Part shown: positions 52,715 through 62,260 of the stretch, piece after piece
Layout: every line of letters begins with the position of its first letter
How positions within the stretch are numbered: the first letter of the stretch is position 1
Source of the DNA: Polaribacter sp.
Lineage (GTDB): Bacteria > Bacteroidota > Bacteroidia > Flavobacteriales > Flavobacteriaceae
DNA: 64,000 bases
Assembly (NCBI RefSeq): GCF_024639685.1
Contig: NZ_JAHEHX010000001.1
Location: 1-64,000, forward strand
Direction: 5' to 3'
Position numbers and translations under genes: made by a program
Notes under the pieces: model-generated
Told to the model about the DNA's origin: nothing
What the model saw: only the letters and a program-made list of their open reading frames with translations
Database searches by the model: none

Positions 52715-55015
52715 TTAATACATTAAGGTTTGTTTCAAGTTCTTTTCTGTTTTAATACTACCAGAATTCGAAATTGTATTGTTTGAATGCGAGTTGTTTT
52801 TTGCACCCCATAACAAAGCAATTAGTTTTACCTTATTATTTTTAAATACATTGTCTTTTATAGAAACATTAATAATACCTCTTGTGTTTAATAAAATTCT
52901 GTTTTTTTCCGATGCTCCACAATTTGTAAAAGTTGAGTTTTGTACTAGTAAATTACCCCCAATTGTAGATTCATCATAACCACCTCTATAATAATCGATT
53001 ACATTTTGTCTTACGTTATTAAAACTACAACCATCTATGGTTAAATATTCTGTATTGTAATCTCCTCTATCATTGGTTTCTTCAGATAATTCTAAACCAT
53101 TCTCACAATTTAAAATTGTTATATTTGTAAATGTAATTTCTTCTGAAAATGCTTGTTTGTAAACCTTTAAGGCATAGTTGAAATTACTGATTTCAGAATC
53201 TACAACCTCTAATCCAAAATGGTTAGACATGTTTTGTTTTAAAGTGGCAAAAGCGTGTTGTGAGTTTACACCTTTTAGCTTAATGTTTTTTACCAATAAT
53301 TTTCCATAAGGTTGTAATAAAAAAGCAGCTGAGTTTGCAGCTCCATTATAATTTAATGTAACTTCTTCTGAAGATTGAATAGTTATCGTTTTATCGACAA
53401 CAAGAGAATTTGTTAATTGATAATTTCCTGCTTTTACGTCGATAATATCTCCACTTTCTGCAGCATTTAACTTCTCCACAAGTTCAGAAGCATTAGCTAC
53501 AGTGTGTATAGTTGCTTTTTTGGCTTCAATTTCGTTAGAAAACCAATCTGCTCCATATTTTGTTTTATCTAATAAATTTAGGTTGATGTTTTCAGCATTT
53601 AGAATCGCCCCAATTTGATTGTTATTCTTTCTAGATTTCCCTAATAAATCTTCTGTAATTACATCAAAATCGAAACCATTGTAAGGTTCAACATCACTAA
53701 ACCCATTTACTGGAGCAGCTAAATTGCTACCAATATCTGTTACTGATAAATCTTTAACCAATAAGCCTTTATCATTTTCAATGGCTACTCCATTATTGTC
53801 TATTACATTACTTTTAAATGTAACACCATCTGCTTTGTCATGCTCAATAATAGGGTTTACATCTCCTTCTGAATTGTAAATTACATTATTTACAACCTCT
53901 GTTCTTAAAGGTCTTGCAGATCTAATTTCAGATTTTGGTAACACAGCTGCTTGTGTAATATTAGTACCAACTCCAAATTGAAAAGGCGAATCTGAATCTA
54001 CAAATGTGTTGTAAGCAACAACTACGTCTGTTACTTGGTTGTATCTGTTTAATGGAGATTTTGGAATTCCGTTCATTATTGCAATCGGACTTCTAAAGTT
54101 CTTTCCTTTAATTTTGTAGAAAAGGTTGTTGGTTACCCAATGACCTGTGTTTATAATTCGAATTCCTCCATAATTTTCATTTTCTCCATCACCAATAAAA
54201 TAATTACCATCTACAGAAACATAATTTCCATGTCTTGTAACTACAGAACCTTCACTCTTATAAAAAACATTATTTTTAATAATGTTAAAGTTGGTTTTGC
54301 TTGATATAATTTCAACCTCTCCATTACATTCTTCAAATAAATTATTTGCAATGGTTGTATTACTGGGTGACATTGATGTAAAACTACTTCCTAACTGAAT
54401 GGTTTCTCCTCTTGCTCCACCTTTTCTAGGTCTTGGTCCAAAATGATTATTTACAATTTTATGATAATTTCTTATACTTTGATTTCCTTTTAAATCTACT
54501 CTTACTGTTGGTCCTCCATTGGTTTTACCTGCTAAATAACAATTGCTTAATTCATTGTGTTTACCATAAAATTGAACCCAAAGATTGTCTTTATCTCTTT
54601 CTAAATTATTAAAATCTAGAATTACACAATTTGTTATTGAACTATGATTAGCAACATCTTTTGGACTCGTTCTAAAAGCGATTACATTCTTTTTTGGTGA
54701 ATGTCCATTTCTAAAAAACAAACCACTTACTTTTAAATAATTTCCACTTAACTCTAGGCTAGACTTTCCTTCTATAAAAACCTCTCCTGCAGTTTCTGCA
54801 CTTAAAGTTATAGGGGTATCTTCTGTACCTTCTCCAACAAACTTTATGTTTACATCTTTATATGTTCCATTTTTAATAACAATTTTATCACCTTTTACAG
54901 CTTTACTAAGTGCATCTGTTAATTCTGAAGTAGAACTAACTATGATACTTGATTTTTTCTCATCACAAGAAGTAATCACTAAAAATAAAATGAAGATTTT
55001 TAAGAACTGTTTCAT
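52715..55015 (-). CDS. PL6 alginate lyase lipoprotein (two-domain)
   Basis: 766 residues. Lipobox ITSC with acidic DE after the cysteine. The first ~480 residues form the PL6 parallel beta-helix with the family motif ARGETIQLG, the catalytic Lys in ISSKTNF and Arg in VVTRHGNY. A second beta-helix (about 510-766) is shorter and degenerate, as in AlyGC-type two-domain enzymes that act as exo-lyases on G-rich chains. It is the first gene of the long transcript under operator site C. Confidence 0.9.
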   Translation of the reverse strand: MKQFLKIFILFLVITSCDEKKSSIIVSSTSELTDALSKAVKGDKIVIKNGTYKDVNIKFVGEGTEDTPITLSAETAGEVFIEGKSSLELSGNYLKVSGLFFRNGHSPKKNVIAFRTSPKDVANHSSITNCVILDFNNLERDKDNLWVQFYGKHNELSNCYLAGKTNGGPTVRVDLKGNQSIRNYHKIVNNHFGPRPRKGGARGETIQLGSSFTSMSPSNTTIANNLFEECNGEVEIISSKTNFNIIKNNVFYKSEGSVVTRHGNYVSVDGNYFIGDGENENYGGIRIINTGHWVTNNLFYKIKGKNFRSPIAIMNGIPKSPLNRYNQVTDVVVAYNTFVDSDSPFQFGVGTNITQAAVLPKSEIRSARPLRTEVVNNVIYNSEGDVNPIIEHDKADGVTFKSNVIDNNGVAIENDKGLLVKDLSVTDIGSNLAAPVNGFSDVEPYNGFDFDVITEDLLGKSRKNNNQIGAILNAENINLNLLDKTKYGADWFSNEIEAKKATIHTVANASELVEKLNAAESGDIIDVKAGNYQLTNSLVVDKTITIQSSEEVTLNYNGAANSAAFLLQPYGKLLVKNIKLKGVNSQHAFATLKQNMSNHFGLEVVDSEISNFNYALKVYKQAFSEEITFTNITILNCENGLELSEETNDRGDYNTEYLTIDGCSFNNVRQNVIDYYRGGYDESTIGGNLLVQNSTFTNCGASEKNRILLNTRGIINVSIKDNVFKNNKVKLIALLWGAKNNSHSNNTISNSGSIKTEKNLKQTLMY

Positions 55016-55027
55016 AAATAAAATAAA

Positions 55028-55079
55028 TTGGTTGACCAGTTTGGTTTACCAAATATAATATTTATTTTATACTATGCAA
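55028..55079 (-). promoter_or_regulatory. Promoter and double operator C for the PL6-PL7-gntK-gnd transcript
   Basis: TGGTTGACCA (55029-55038) and TGGTTTACCA (55042-55051), again 13 bases apart. The -7 element TATATTTG on the minus strand (55050-55057) overlaps the second unit. A minus-strand TTG at 55077-55079 lies 19 bases upstream, matching the TTG-N19-TAnnTTTG promoter. The start codon is about 28 bases from the predicted start site. Confidence 0.88.
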
Positions 55080-55115
55080 GTAATGAGTAAGATAAATAAA
55101 CACAACTATTACTGT

Positions 55116-56396
55116 TTAGTTTGGTTTGGATTTTCCTATTGTTAATAATTCACTCCACTGCGTAGTAAATCTAGGGCTACTATGATCTTTAATTAATGCC
55201 CATTCTTTTTCGCGGTTTCCTACCGAAGCTAGCTTTACTTTATTTTTGCCAAACTTACTATTCAGATTATCCATGGCCTTTGTTAATGCTTTACTTTCAA
55301 TTTTCTGCTCTTGATAGAATAAATTCGTTTGAATTTGATTTTCAGGCACTAACCCAAATAAGTGTACACCTACTTTTTTATATCGAAACCCTGGTTTAAA
55401 AATTTTTTTTAATCCTTTTATAGCTTCTTGGGTTAGCTTAATAGTACTATTTGTAGGTGTTTGTAAAGTAATAATTGTTTTTTTGTAATACTGATTATCT
55501 GTATTACTAAAACTATTGGTTTGCAAAAATACTTCTATATAAGCAGCTGCAGATTTTTGCTGACGTAATAGATCTGCTACTTCAGCAACATAATAACTGG
55601 TTGCTTCTTCTATTAAACTATAGTCTGTTAATTTATACCCAAAAGACTTAGCAGTACCTATTCCTTTTTTAGTAGCAATTTCTACCTCTAAATCATGACA
55701 TGGGAAATTATTAAGCTCTCTCCATAAGCGTTCTCCAACTACGGTTAACTCTTTACGAACCCAAGCTAAATTAGTTTCTGCAAAGTCTAAAGCGGTTATA
55801 GCTCCTGTATTTTCTATACGAACTGTATGTTTTTTTCCAATACCCCAAATGTCTTTAACCCTATTTATTTTTAAAAGATACCTCCGCTTTTCAGTTGTAT
55901 CTACTACATAAACACCATTATTTTTTGTAACTTTCTTTGCAAATTTATTGGCCATTTTAGAGAGCGACTTTGTTTTGGCTACCCCAACACCGACAGGTAT
56001 TCCAGTATTTTTATATACAGTCTCTTTTATTTTGTGAGCAACCTCTTCTAACTCAGAAAGTTCAAAATGAGAAAGGTCTACAAAACTTTCATCTATGCTA
56101 TACTCTTCTACGATAGGAGAAAACTGTCTTAATGTGTCCATAACACGCTGAGACATGTCTGCATATAAAGTATAATTAGAAGAAAAACAAGTTACACTAT
56201 TAGCTTTTAAAACATCTTTAATTTTAAAAACAGGGTGAAACATTGGTATATGCGTTAATGCTTTAGCTTCTTTATTAGCAGCAATAATACAGCCATCATT
56301 ATTGCTTAAAACAACAACAGGTTTACCTTGCAAATCAGGTCTAAACACTTGTTCACAAGAGGCGTAAAAACTATTGCAATCTACCAAAGCAATCAT
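55116..56396 (-). CDS. umuC: Y-family DNA polymerase UmuC
   Basis: 426 residues, E. coli UmuC size (422). Catalytic [16 protein letters not shown] and [15 protein letters not shown], then [11 protein letters not shown] with the catalytic Asp-Glu, the HhH region [10 protein letters not shown] and the little-finger domain are complete. Error-prone polymerase V subunit for translesion synthesis. It overlaps umuD by 4 bases (ATGA). Confidence 0.95.
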   Translation of the reverse strand: MIALVDCNSFYASCEQVFRPDLQGKPVVVLSNNDGCIIAANKEAKALTHIPMFHPVFKIKDVLKANSVTCFSSNYTLYADMSQRVMDTLRQFSPIVEEYSIDESFVDLSHFELSELEEVAHKIKETVYKNTGIPVGVGVAKTKSLSKMANKFAKKVTKNNGVYVVDTTEKRRYLLKINRVKDIWGIGKKHTVRIENTGAITALDFAETNLAWVRKELTVVGERLWRELNNFPCHDLEVEIATKKGIGTAKSFGYKLTDYSLIEEATSYYVAEVADLLRQQKSAAAYIEVFLQTNSFSNTDNQYYKKTIITLQTPTNSTIKLTQEAIKGLKKIFKPGFRYKKVGVHLFGLVPENQIQTNLFYQEQKIESKALTKAMDNLNSKFGKNKVKLASVGNREKEWALIKDHSSPRFTTQWSELLTIGKSKPN

Positions 56397-56758
56397 AATG
56401 TAGATTTAATAATATAAGTGATTACTCCCCAAAGTTGAAATTCTTCTTGAACATCAGCTACAATTCTTGTAATCTGAAAAGCACCCTCTTGAGTGACTAC
56501 TGCCAACTGATTATCTTTTGGCATTAAAGATTTGTCAATGATCAGAACATCATCCTTAAAAATATCAAACTCCCTAAAACTATCATCAATTACGCGTACA
56601 TAAAAAGTAGCAGAAGGATTATTGATCAATTCTGAATTTAAGTCAATTCTAGGTTCTGTATAATGCGTGGCAGGACTAGAGAAACCCGTCTGTTTTGGAC
56701 GTGCAACTCTATAACTTTTTTTTGATTTTTCTACTAAATTAGCCTTACCTGATTTCAC
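56393..56758 (-). CDS. umuD: UmuD-like protein with altered cleavage site and missing catalytic lysine
   Basis: 121 residues, start GTG. The S24 fold is recognisable ([23 protein letters not shown]). The E. coli C24-G25 cleavage site is T24-G25 and Ser60 is kept in VIDDSF, but the position of Lys97 is Thr (AFQITRI). About 20 residues between this strand and the final [11 protein letters not shown] are missing. RecA-stimulated self-cleavage is therefore doubtful, even though the gene is coupled to a complete umuC. A lineage-specific, non-proteolytic partner of UmuC is possible. Confidence 0.8.
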   Translation of the reverse strand: MKSGKANLVEKSKKSYRVARPKQTGFSSPATHYTEPRIDLNSELINNPSATFYVRVIDDSFREFDIFKDDVLIIDKSLMPKDNQLAVVTQEGAFQITRIVADVQEEFQLWGVITYIIKSTL

Positions 56759-56770
56759 CCTTTAAAATTA

Positions 56771-56788
56771 CTGTAAAAAGAAATACAG
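56771..56788. promoter_or_regulatory. Inverted repeat upstream of umuDC, possible SOS-type operator
   Basis: CTGTA (56771-56775) and TACAG (56784-56788) flank 8 bases, 13 bases before the umuD GTG. It resembles the E. coli LexA box ends CTGTA/TACAG but the spacing is 2 bases longer, so it is only a candidate. Confidence 0.4.
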
Positions 56789-56858
56789 AATTGTTAATTT
56801 TAGAAAATTAATTAACAAAATGCGATTATTTAAGGCTACAATTTTTTCAGAAAAATAA

Positions 56859-58289
56859 TTAAAAAAACAAAGGAATCACAAACTGATAATACAAAATTAA
56901 CAAACAGATCGCAATTACATTTAAGACAACTCCTGCCCTAGCCATTTGACTTACTTTTACATAACCACTTGCAAAAACTATAGCATTTGGTGGTGTAGCC
57001 ATGGGTAACATAAACGCACAACTACTTGCCATAGTTACAGGGATAAGTAAATTTAAAATTGGAATGTCTAAACCTATTGCAATACCAGCAACAACAGGAG
57101 CTAAAACAGCTGTTAACGCCACATTACTCATTAACTCTGTCATAAATAACATAAATATAATAAGGAAAGAAACCGTTAATAAAATATGATAATCTCCTGC
57201 TTGTATAAAATCAGTTATGATAGCAACTAAACCGCTATAAGCCATTCCTTTAGCTAAAGCTAAACCACCTCCAAAAAGCAGTAAAATTCCCCATGCTAAT
57301 TTTTGAGTGTCATTCCAATCTAAAACGAAATCTCCTTTTTTAAAGTGTAACGGAATTGAAAATAAAGCTACTGCTCCAATTAAACTAATTATAGTATCTG
57401 ATAATTTTAAGCCTGGAAAAAGAGTGTTAATTAATGTTCTAAATACCCATAGAAAAACAGTAATAGCAAAAATAGTAAGTACTCTTTTTTCTTTTTTAGT
57501 TATTGTTCCTAACTTATTAATCTCTTCTATAATTAAGTTTTCTGATGCTGAAAATTTAATCTCTTTACAAGGAAACATCCACTTTACCAAAACAACATAA
57601 ACAGCAGTTATCATTAGCAGAGAAAAAGGTAAACCAAAACTCATCCATGTTAAAAAAGAGATTTGGATATTGAATTCATTTTCCAAAAGACCTATTAAAA
57701 CAGAATTTGGAGGTGTGCCAATTACTGTAGCTATACCACCTGCATTTGCTGCAAACGCAATACCAAGCATAATACTCAATGCAAAATTCTTATCACCTTT
57801 TGTAAAACCATCTTTATCATTGATTAAAAGTTTAATTACAGAAATTGCAATAGGAAGCATAACTACTGTAGAAGCGGTATTACTAATCCACATACTCATA
57901 AAAGCGGTAGCTAACATAAAGCCCAATACTACTTTTTCTGGAGTAGTTCCTGTTAATCGAACAATGTTAAGTGCAATTCTTTTATGAAGACGAACCTTTT
58001 CTAAAGCTAAAGCCAACACAAAACCTCCAAAAAACAAGAAAATTATTGGACTTCCATAATTGGCACCAACTTCAGCAATAGGCATTACTTTTAATAATGG
58101 AAATAGTATTAGTGGTAACAGTGCTGTTACAGCAATATGAACTGTTTCTGTAATCCACCAAATAACCATCCAAATAGCAACAGCTATTACTGAATCTCCA
58201 GTTTCTGAAACCAAAGTAATTGGTAAAAATTGTATGATAAAAAATAGTATTGGACCTAATAGTAATCCTATTTTTTTGGATAATTGCAT
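56859..58289 (-). CDS. SLC13/DASS-family Na+-coupled di- or tricarboxylate transporter
   Basis: 476 residues with about eleven membrane segments. Two SNT-type motifs, SNTAST (N-half) and MSNVALTAVLAP (C-half), and the adjacent TPPNSV and ATPPNAIVFASGYV substrate loops, are diagnostic of the family. It imports carboxylates such as succinate, malate or citrate; the exact substrate is unknown. It has no operon partners; the umuDC genes downstream have their own start. Confidence 0.88.
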   Translation of the reverse strand: MQLSKKIGLLLGPILFFIIQFLPITLVSETGDSVIAVAIWMVIWWITETVHIAVTALLPLILFPLLKVMPIAEVGANYGSPIIFLFFGGFVLALALEKVRLHKRIALNIVRLTGTTPEKVVLGFMLATAFMSMWISNTASTVVMLPIAISVIKLLINDKDGFTKGDKNFALSIMLGIAFAANAGGIATVIGTPPNSVLIGLLENEFNIQISFLTWMSFGLPFSLLMITAVYVVLVKWMFPCKEIKFSASENLIIEEINKLGTITKKEKRVLTIFAITVFLWVFRTLINTLFPGLKLSDTIISLIGAVALFSIPLHFKKGDFVLDWNDTQKLAWGILLLFGGGLALAKGMAYSGLVAIITDFIQAGDYHILLTVSFLIIFMLFMTELMSNVALTAVLAPVVAGIAIGLDIPILNLLIPVTMASSCAFMLPMATPPNAIVFASGYVKVSQMARAGVVLNVIAICLLILYYQFVIPLFF

Positions 58290-58311
58290 CTTTAAGCTTT
58301 GTGCTAAAATA

Positions 58312-58342
58312 AAAAACCTCTCATGATTGAGAGGTTTTTTTT
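58312..58342 (-). terminator. Terminator of ahcY
   Basis: AACCTCTC (58315-58322) pairs with GAGAGGTT (58329-58336), loop ATGATT, followed on the minus strand by a run of T (complement of the A-run at 58309-58316). Confidence 0.88.
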
Positions 58343-58356
58343 ATAATTAAAAAATT

Positions 58357-59664
58357 TTAATATCTGTAATGTTCTGGCTTATAAGGCCCTTCTACAGTAA
58401 CACCAATGTATTCTGCTTGGTCTTTATGCAATTCTGTAAGTTCTACACCTATTTTTTCTAAGTGTAATTTTGCTACTTTTTCATCTAAATGTTTTGGTAA
58501 CATATATACTTTATTTTCATAAGCACCTGCATTGTTCCAAAGTTCTATTTGCGCCAAAGTTTGGTTTGTAAATGAGTTAGACATTACAAAACTTGGATGC
58601 CCAGTTGCACAACCTAAGTTTACCAAACGTCCTTCTGCAAGAAGAATAATATCTTTACCATTAATGTTGTATTTATCAACCTGTGGCTTAATTTCTACTT
58701 TTTCGCTATTGTTGTTTAAATAAGGTACATCAATCTCATTATCGAAATGACCAATATTTGCAACAATAACTTTATCTTTCATTGCCTCAAAATGCTCTCC
58801 TCTAACAATTCCTTTGTTACCAGTCGTTGTAATTACAATGTCTGCATTACCAACAACAGTTTCTAATTTTTTAACTTCAAAACCATCCATTGCAGCTTGT
58901 AAAGCACAAATAGGATCAATCTCTGTAACAGTTACAATAGAACCTGCTCCTTTAAATGAAGCAGCTGTACCTTTACCTACATCTCCATAACCACAAACTA
59001 CAACTCTTTTACCCGCCAACATAATATCTGTTGCTCTACGAATTGCATCTACTGCAGACTCTTTACAACCATATTTGTTATCAAATTTAGATTTTGTAAC
59101 AGAATCGTTAATATTAATAGCTGGCATTGGCAATGTCCCATTCTTTACACGCTCATACAACCTATGCACTCCTGTAGTTGTTTCTTCTGATAAACCATTA
59201 ATACCTGCAGCTAATTCTGGATACCTGTCTAAAACCATATTGGTTAAATCTCCTCCATCATCTAAAATCATATTTAGTGGCTTTTTGTCTTCACCAAAAA
59301 ATAACGTTTGCTCTATACACCAATCAAATTCTTCTTCGTTCATTCCCTTCCAAGCATAAACAGGGGTGCCTGTTGCAGCAATTGCAGCAGCAGCTTGATC
59401 TTGTGTTGAGAAAATGTTACAAGAACTCCAAGTAACTTCTGCACCCAAAGCTTGCAAAGTTTCTATTAAAACAGCAGTTTGAATTGTCATATGCAAACAA
59501 CCTGCAATTCTAGCCCCTTTTAACGGCTGTGAATCTCCATATTCTTCTCTTAAACTTATTAAACCTGGCATTTCTGCTTCTGCCAATTCAATTTCTTTTC
59601 TTCCCCAATCAGCTAAAGAAATATCTTTAACTTTAAAAGGTACGTATGCTGTATTTGTGCTCAT
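58357..59664 (-). CDS. ahcY: S-adenosylhomocysteine hydrolase
   Basis: 435 residues. Signatures [14 protein letters not shown] and the NAD-binding [15 protein letters not shown] are complete; the C-terminus ends YKPEHYRY, as in the family. It splits S-adenosylhomocysteine into adenosine and homocysteine, keeping methylation reactions going. A TATCTTTG -7 element lies upstream. Confidence 0.97.
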   Translation of the reverse strand: MSTNTAYVPFKVKDISLADWGRKEIELAEAEMPGLISLREEYGDSQPLKGARIAGCLHMTIQTAVLIETLQALGAEVTWSSCNIFSTQDQAAAAIAATGTPVYAWKGMNEEEFDWCIEQTLFFGEDKKPLNMILDDGGDLTNMVLDRYPELAAGINGLSEETTTGVHRLYERVKNGTLPMPAININDSVTKSKFDNKYGCKESAVDAIRRATDIMLAGKRVVVCGYGDVGKGTAASFKGAGSIVTVTEIDPICALQAAMDGFEVKKLETVVGNADIVITTTGNKGIVRGEHFEAMKDKVIVANIGHFDNEIDVPYLNNNSEKVEIKPQVDKYNINGKDIILLAEGRLVNLGCATGHPSFVMSNSFTNQTLAQIELWNNAGAYENKVYMLPKHLDEKVAKLHLEKIGVELTELHKDQAEYIGVTVEGPYKPEHYRY

Positions 59665-59698
59665 ATTATGTATATTTATTGTCTAATTTAATCGACCG

Positions 59699-59706
59699 CA
59701 AAGATA
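59699..59706 (-). promoter_or_regulatory. -7 element TATCTTTG for ahcY
   Basis: Minus-strand TAnnTTTG match 34 bases before the ATG at 59664. Confidence 0.6.
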
Positions 59707-59727
59707 CAACATCATTTTCTAAAACCT

Positions 59728-60354
59728 ATGCCTCTTTACAAAACTATAACAGTTTCAAAAAACACTAAAGTCTTCATTTGGAAGATAGAAGAAAGTTTAG
59801 AAACGCTAAAAGCAGACATTACGTTAACCAATAAAAACCAAGCTAGATTAAATTCCATGAAATCTGAGTTACATCAAAAAGGGTTTTTATCTATTAGACA
59901 TTTATTAAAAGAGGTAGAATTAATAGATTCAGATCTAATTTACGACGAATTTGGAAAACCCCATTTAGAAAATAACAACTACATTTCTATTACACACTCT
60001 TTTAATTTTACTGCAATTATTCACTCTAATAAAAAAGAAGTGGGTATTGATATTGAAAAACAGCGAGATAAAATTTTAAAAATTGCTCATAAATTCACAC
60101 CTTTTGAAGAGTATAAAACCATTGCAAACCATGATGCCTTAATTCGAAAATTAACCATTGTTTGGGGAGCAAAAGAAAGCTTATATAAAATTTATGGTAA
60201 AAAGAAATTACTTTTCTTACGACATATTTATATAGCTGACTTTAAATTTGACACCCTTACAACTACAGGAGAAATTCGTTTTAATGAAGAAATAGCTTCT
60301 TATGAGGTTGCTTTTTTAGAATTTGAAGGTTTTACATGCGTTTACGCCTCTTAA
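59728..60354 (+). CDS. 4'-phosphopantetheinyl transferase superfamily protein
   Basis: 208 residues, Sfp/Gsp-like single-chain length. The Mg- and CoA-binding motifs VGIDIEKQRDKI and WGAKESLYK are present. It attaches phosphopantetheine to carrier proteins. Divergent from ahcY; it may be co-transcribed with the PnuC gene 27 bases downstream. Which carrier protein it serves is unknown. Confidence 0.9.
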   Translation: MPLYKTITVSKNTKVFIWKIEESLETLKADITLTNKNQARLNSMKSELHQKGFLSIRHLLKEVELIDSDLIYDEFGKPHLENNNYISITHSFNFTAIIHSNKKEVGIDIEKQRDKILKIAHKFTPFEEYKTIANHDALIRKLTIVWGAKESLYKIYGKKKLLFLRHIYIADFKFDTLTTTGEIRFNEEIASYEVAFLEFEGFTCVYAS

Positions 60355-60381
60355 CATGCCTAATTAATTTAATAATTTAAA

Positions 60382-61014
60382 ATGTCAGATATTTTCGATT
60401 TCCTTTTTGGCCAGTACAAAGGCTATTCAACCCTAGATACAACTCTAGAGATTATTGCTGTCATCTTTGGTTTTTTGTCTGTTTGGTTCTCTAAACAAAA
60501 CAAAAATTGGGTGTTTCCTACAGGAATGATTAGTACTTCCATTTTTGTGTATCTGCTTTTAAAATGGGAACTTTTAGGTGACATGATGATTAATGCCTAT
60601 TACTTTATAATGAGTATTTACGGCTGGTATATTTGGACTAACAAAATTGATGAAACACATGTTACTCCAATCTCTAAAACAACTAAAAAGGAAAAAATAA
60701 CTTCTATTTTCATTTTTTTGGGTACATTAATATTTGTGTATTTAGTCTATATAAAATTCGATAAATGGACATCTTGGGTAGCTTATGTTGATACTTTTAC
60801 AACAGGCATCTTTTTTGTAGGGATGTGGTTGATGGCAAAACGAAAAATAGAAAATTGGATTTTTTGGATTATTGGAGACATTATTTCTATACCTTTATAC
60901 TTCTATAAAGGGTTTACCTTTACCAGCATTCAATATTTAGGATTTACATTTATTGCCATATTTGGCTATCTCGCATGGAAAAAAAACTTTTACAACAACC
61001 AATTAACGTCGTAA
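60382..61014 (+). CDS. PnuC-family transporter (nicotinamide riboside or thiamine)
   Basis: 210 residues, seven hydrophobic helices, with SIYGWYIWTNK in the characteristic loop-helix of the PnuC family. Overlap with the NadR-type kinase gene (40 bases) argues for nicotinamide riboside import coupled to phosphorylation. The TPP riboswitch and receptor 1.1 kb downstream raise the alternative of PnuT, the thiamine member, which clusters with such receptors in Bacteroidetes. The kinase partner favours PnuC. Confidence 0.85.
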   Translation: MSDIFDFLFGQYKGYSTLDTTLEIIAVIFGFLSVWFSKQNKNWVFPTGMISTSIFVYLLLKWELLGDMMINAYYFIMSIYGWYIWTNKIDETHVTPISKTTKKEKITSIFIFLGTLIFVYLVYIKFDKWTSWVAYVDTFTTGIFFVGMWLMAKRKIENWIFWIIGDIISIPLYFYKGFTFTSIQYLGFTFIAIFGYLAWKKNFYNNQLTS

Positions 61015-61589
61015 AGATTGTCTTATTTGGCCCAGAATCTACAGGGAAAACAACACTTTCTAAGCAATTAGCACACCATTACAATACCGTTTGGGCTCCT
61101 GAGTTTGCACGTGAATATTTACAAAAAAAATGGAATAATGAACGAAAAACCTGTGTGGCTTCCGATTTAATTCCAATTGCAATCGGTCAAATGAAGCTTG
61201 AAAATAAACTGGCAAAAAAAGCTGATAAGGTTTTGATTTGTGACACAGACTTGTTAGAGACTAAAGTATATTCTCAAGAATTTTATGGGGGTTTTGTCGA
61301 CAAAAAATTAGATGAAGCTGCAGAAAAAAACCAATATAATTTATATCTGTTAACGTATATAGATACTCCTTGGGAAGAGGATGATTTAAGGGATAGACCA
61401 GAAGAACGTTTAGAAATGTTCAATGCTTTTGAACAAGCATTAAAAGATCATAATAGACCATATATTTTACTTAAAGGAGATAAAGAAACTCGTTTAAAAA
61501 AAGCAACCCAAGCAATTGACACAATTATTTCAAGTAAAAAAAACCTATATTCATTTTCAGATTCATTACATAATTTAGATATAATTTAG
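60975..61589 (+). CDS. NadR-type ATPase/kinase domain protein (ribosylnicotinamide kinase-like)
   Basis: 204 residues. P-loop FGPESTGKTTLSKQL, then VWAPEFAREYL, and LICDTDLLETKVYSQEF match the C-terminal kinase domain of NadR. The NMN adenylyltransferase and DNA-binding domains of E. coli NadR are absent, which is the usual stand-alone form in Bacteroidetes. It would trap imported nicotinamide riboside as NMN. The start overlaps pnuC by 40 bases. Confidence 0.88.
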   Translation: MEKKLLQQPINVVKIVLFGPESTGKTTLSKQLAHHYNTVWAPEFAREYLQKKWNNERKTCVASDLIPIAIGQMKLENKLAKKADKVLICDTDLLETKVYSQEFYGGFVDKKLDEAAEKNQYNLYLLTYIDTPWEEDDLRDRPEERLEMFNAFEQALKDHNRPYILLKGDKETRLKKATQAIDTIISSKKNLYSFSDSLHNLDII

Positions 61590-61642
61590 ATATAATTTTT
61601 AAAAATTAATATTCTTTTTTTCATGGAAAGCTAAAACAAGAT

Positions 61643-62047
61643 ATGCAAATAGCAAAAGCCATTAATGAATTACAATTTAAAGCTATTAGAAGTTCTGGTG
61701 CTGGAGGCCAACATGTAAATAAAACTTCGTCTAAAGTTGAATTAACGTTCGATTTGGAGAATTCTGACGCCCTATCTGAAAAAGAAAAAGAGCTATTAAA
61801 AACCAAACTCCAATCAAAATTAACCAAAACTAATGTTTTGATTTTATTTTGTGAAGAAACCCGTTCTCAACATAAAAATAAAGAATTAGCTATTCAGCGA
61901 TTTTTAAGTTTGATAAAAACCAATTTAATCATCCCTAAAAAAAGAAAAACTACAAAACCAAGCAGAGCTTCTCTTAAAAGAAAAGCAGAAAACAAACAAC
62001 GGAATTCAGTAAAAAAAGATTTAAGGAAAAGACCAAAATTAGAATAG
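61643..62047 (+). CDS. arfB: ArfB/YaeJ-like peptidyl-tRNA hydrolase
   Basis: 134 residues. The release-factor GGQ motif is present (RSSGAGGQHVNKTSSKVEL), followed by a basic C-terminal tail (KRKTTKPSRASLKRK, then RNSVKKDLRKRPK) that enters the empty mRNA channel in ArfB. It rescues ribosomes stalled on truncated mRNA by hydrolysing the peptidyl-tRNA. A small RF-like protein without a stop-codon recognition domain. Confidence 0.92.
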   Translation: MQIAKAINELQFKAIRSSGAGGQHVNKTSSKVELTFDLENSDALSEKEKELLKTKLQSKLTKTNVLILFCEETRSQHKNKELAIQRFLSLIKTNLIIPKKRKTTKPSRASLKRKAENKQRNSVKKDLRKRPKLE

Positions 62048-62109
62048 AGGCTAAAAAAACCCATTTTTTTGTTTTCTATTACTATTTTCCAATTTAAATT
62101 TGCATTGTT

Positions 62110-62186
62110 CTCAAAAGGGGTGCTGTAAAAAGCTGAGATCATACCCAATGAACCTAGAACAGGTAATGCTGTTTAGGGATTTCGAG
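62110..62186 (+). ncRNA. TPP (THI-element) riboswitch
   Basis: The conserved aptamer blocks appear in order: GGGGTGC, GCTGAGATCATACCC, TGAACC and AGGTAATGCT, then TAGGGA. Closing stem P1 is CTCAAAA (62110-62116) with TTTCGAG (62180-62186), one mismatch. It binds thiamine pyrophosphate and should shut off the TonB receptor gene 142 bases downstream when TPP is plentiful. Confidence 0.95.
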
Positions 62187-62192
62187 CGTTAA

Positions 62193-62260
62193 AAAAACAT
62201 CTTGTAGATGTTTTTAGTAAATAGCGAAAAAGTTATACTTTTTCTTTAGTTCGACGCTTA
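62193..62260 (+). promoter_or_regulatory. Expression platform of the TPP riboswitch
   Basis: Two consecutive hairpins follow the aptamer: AAAAACATC/GATGTTTTT (62193-62201 with 62207-62215), and GAAAAAGT/ACTTTTTC around TAT further on. Either could be a terminator or part of a switch. An AGCGT stretch at the aptamer's 3' end can pair with ACGCT near 62254, an alternative fold that encloses both hairpins. Confidence 0.5.

Noticed and set aside
60382..61014. Naming this transporter PnuT (thiamine) because of the nearby TPP riboswitch
   Set aside because: It overlaps a NadR-type kinase gene, and the riboswitch points at the next gene, not back at it. The alternative is kept in the annotation.
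61567..61597. Direct repeat of TTTAGATATAA around the NadR-type gene stop
   Set aside because: Only two short AT-rich copies; no feature or function can be attached.
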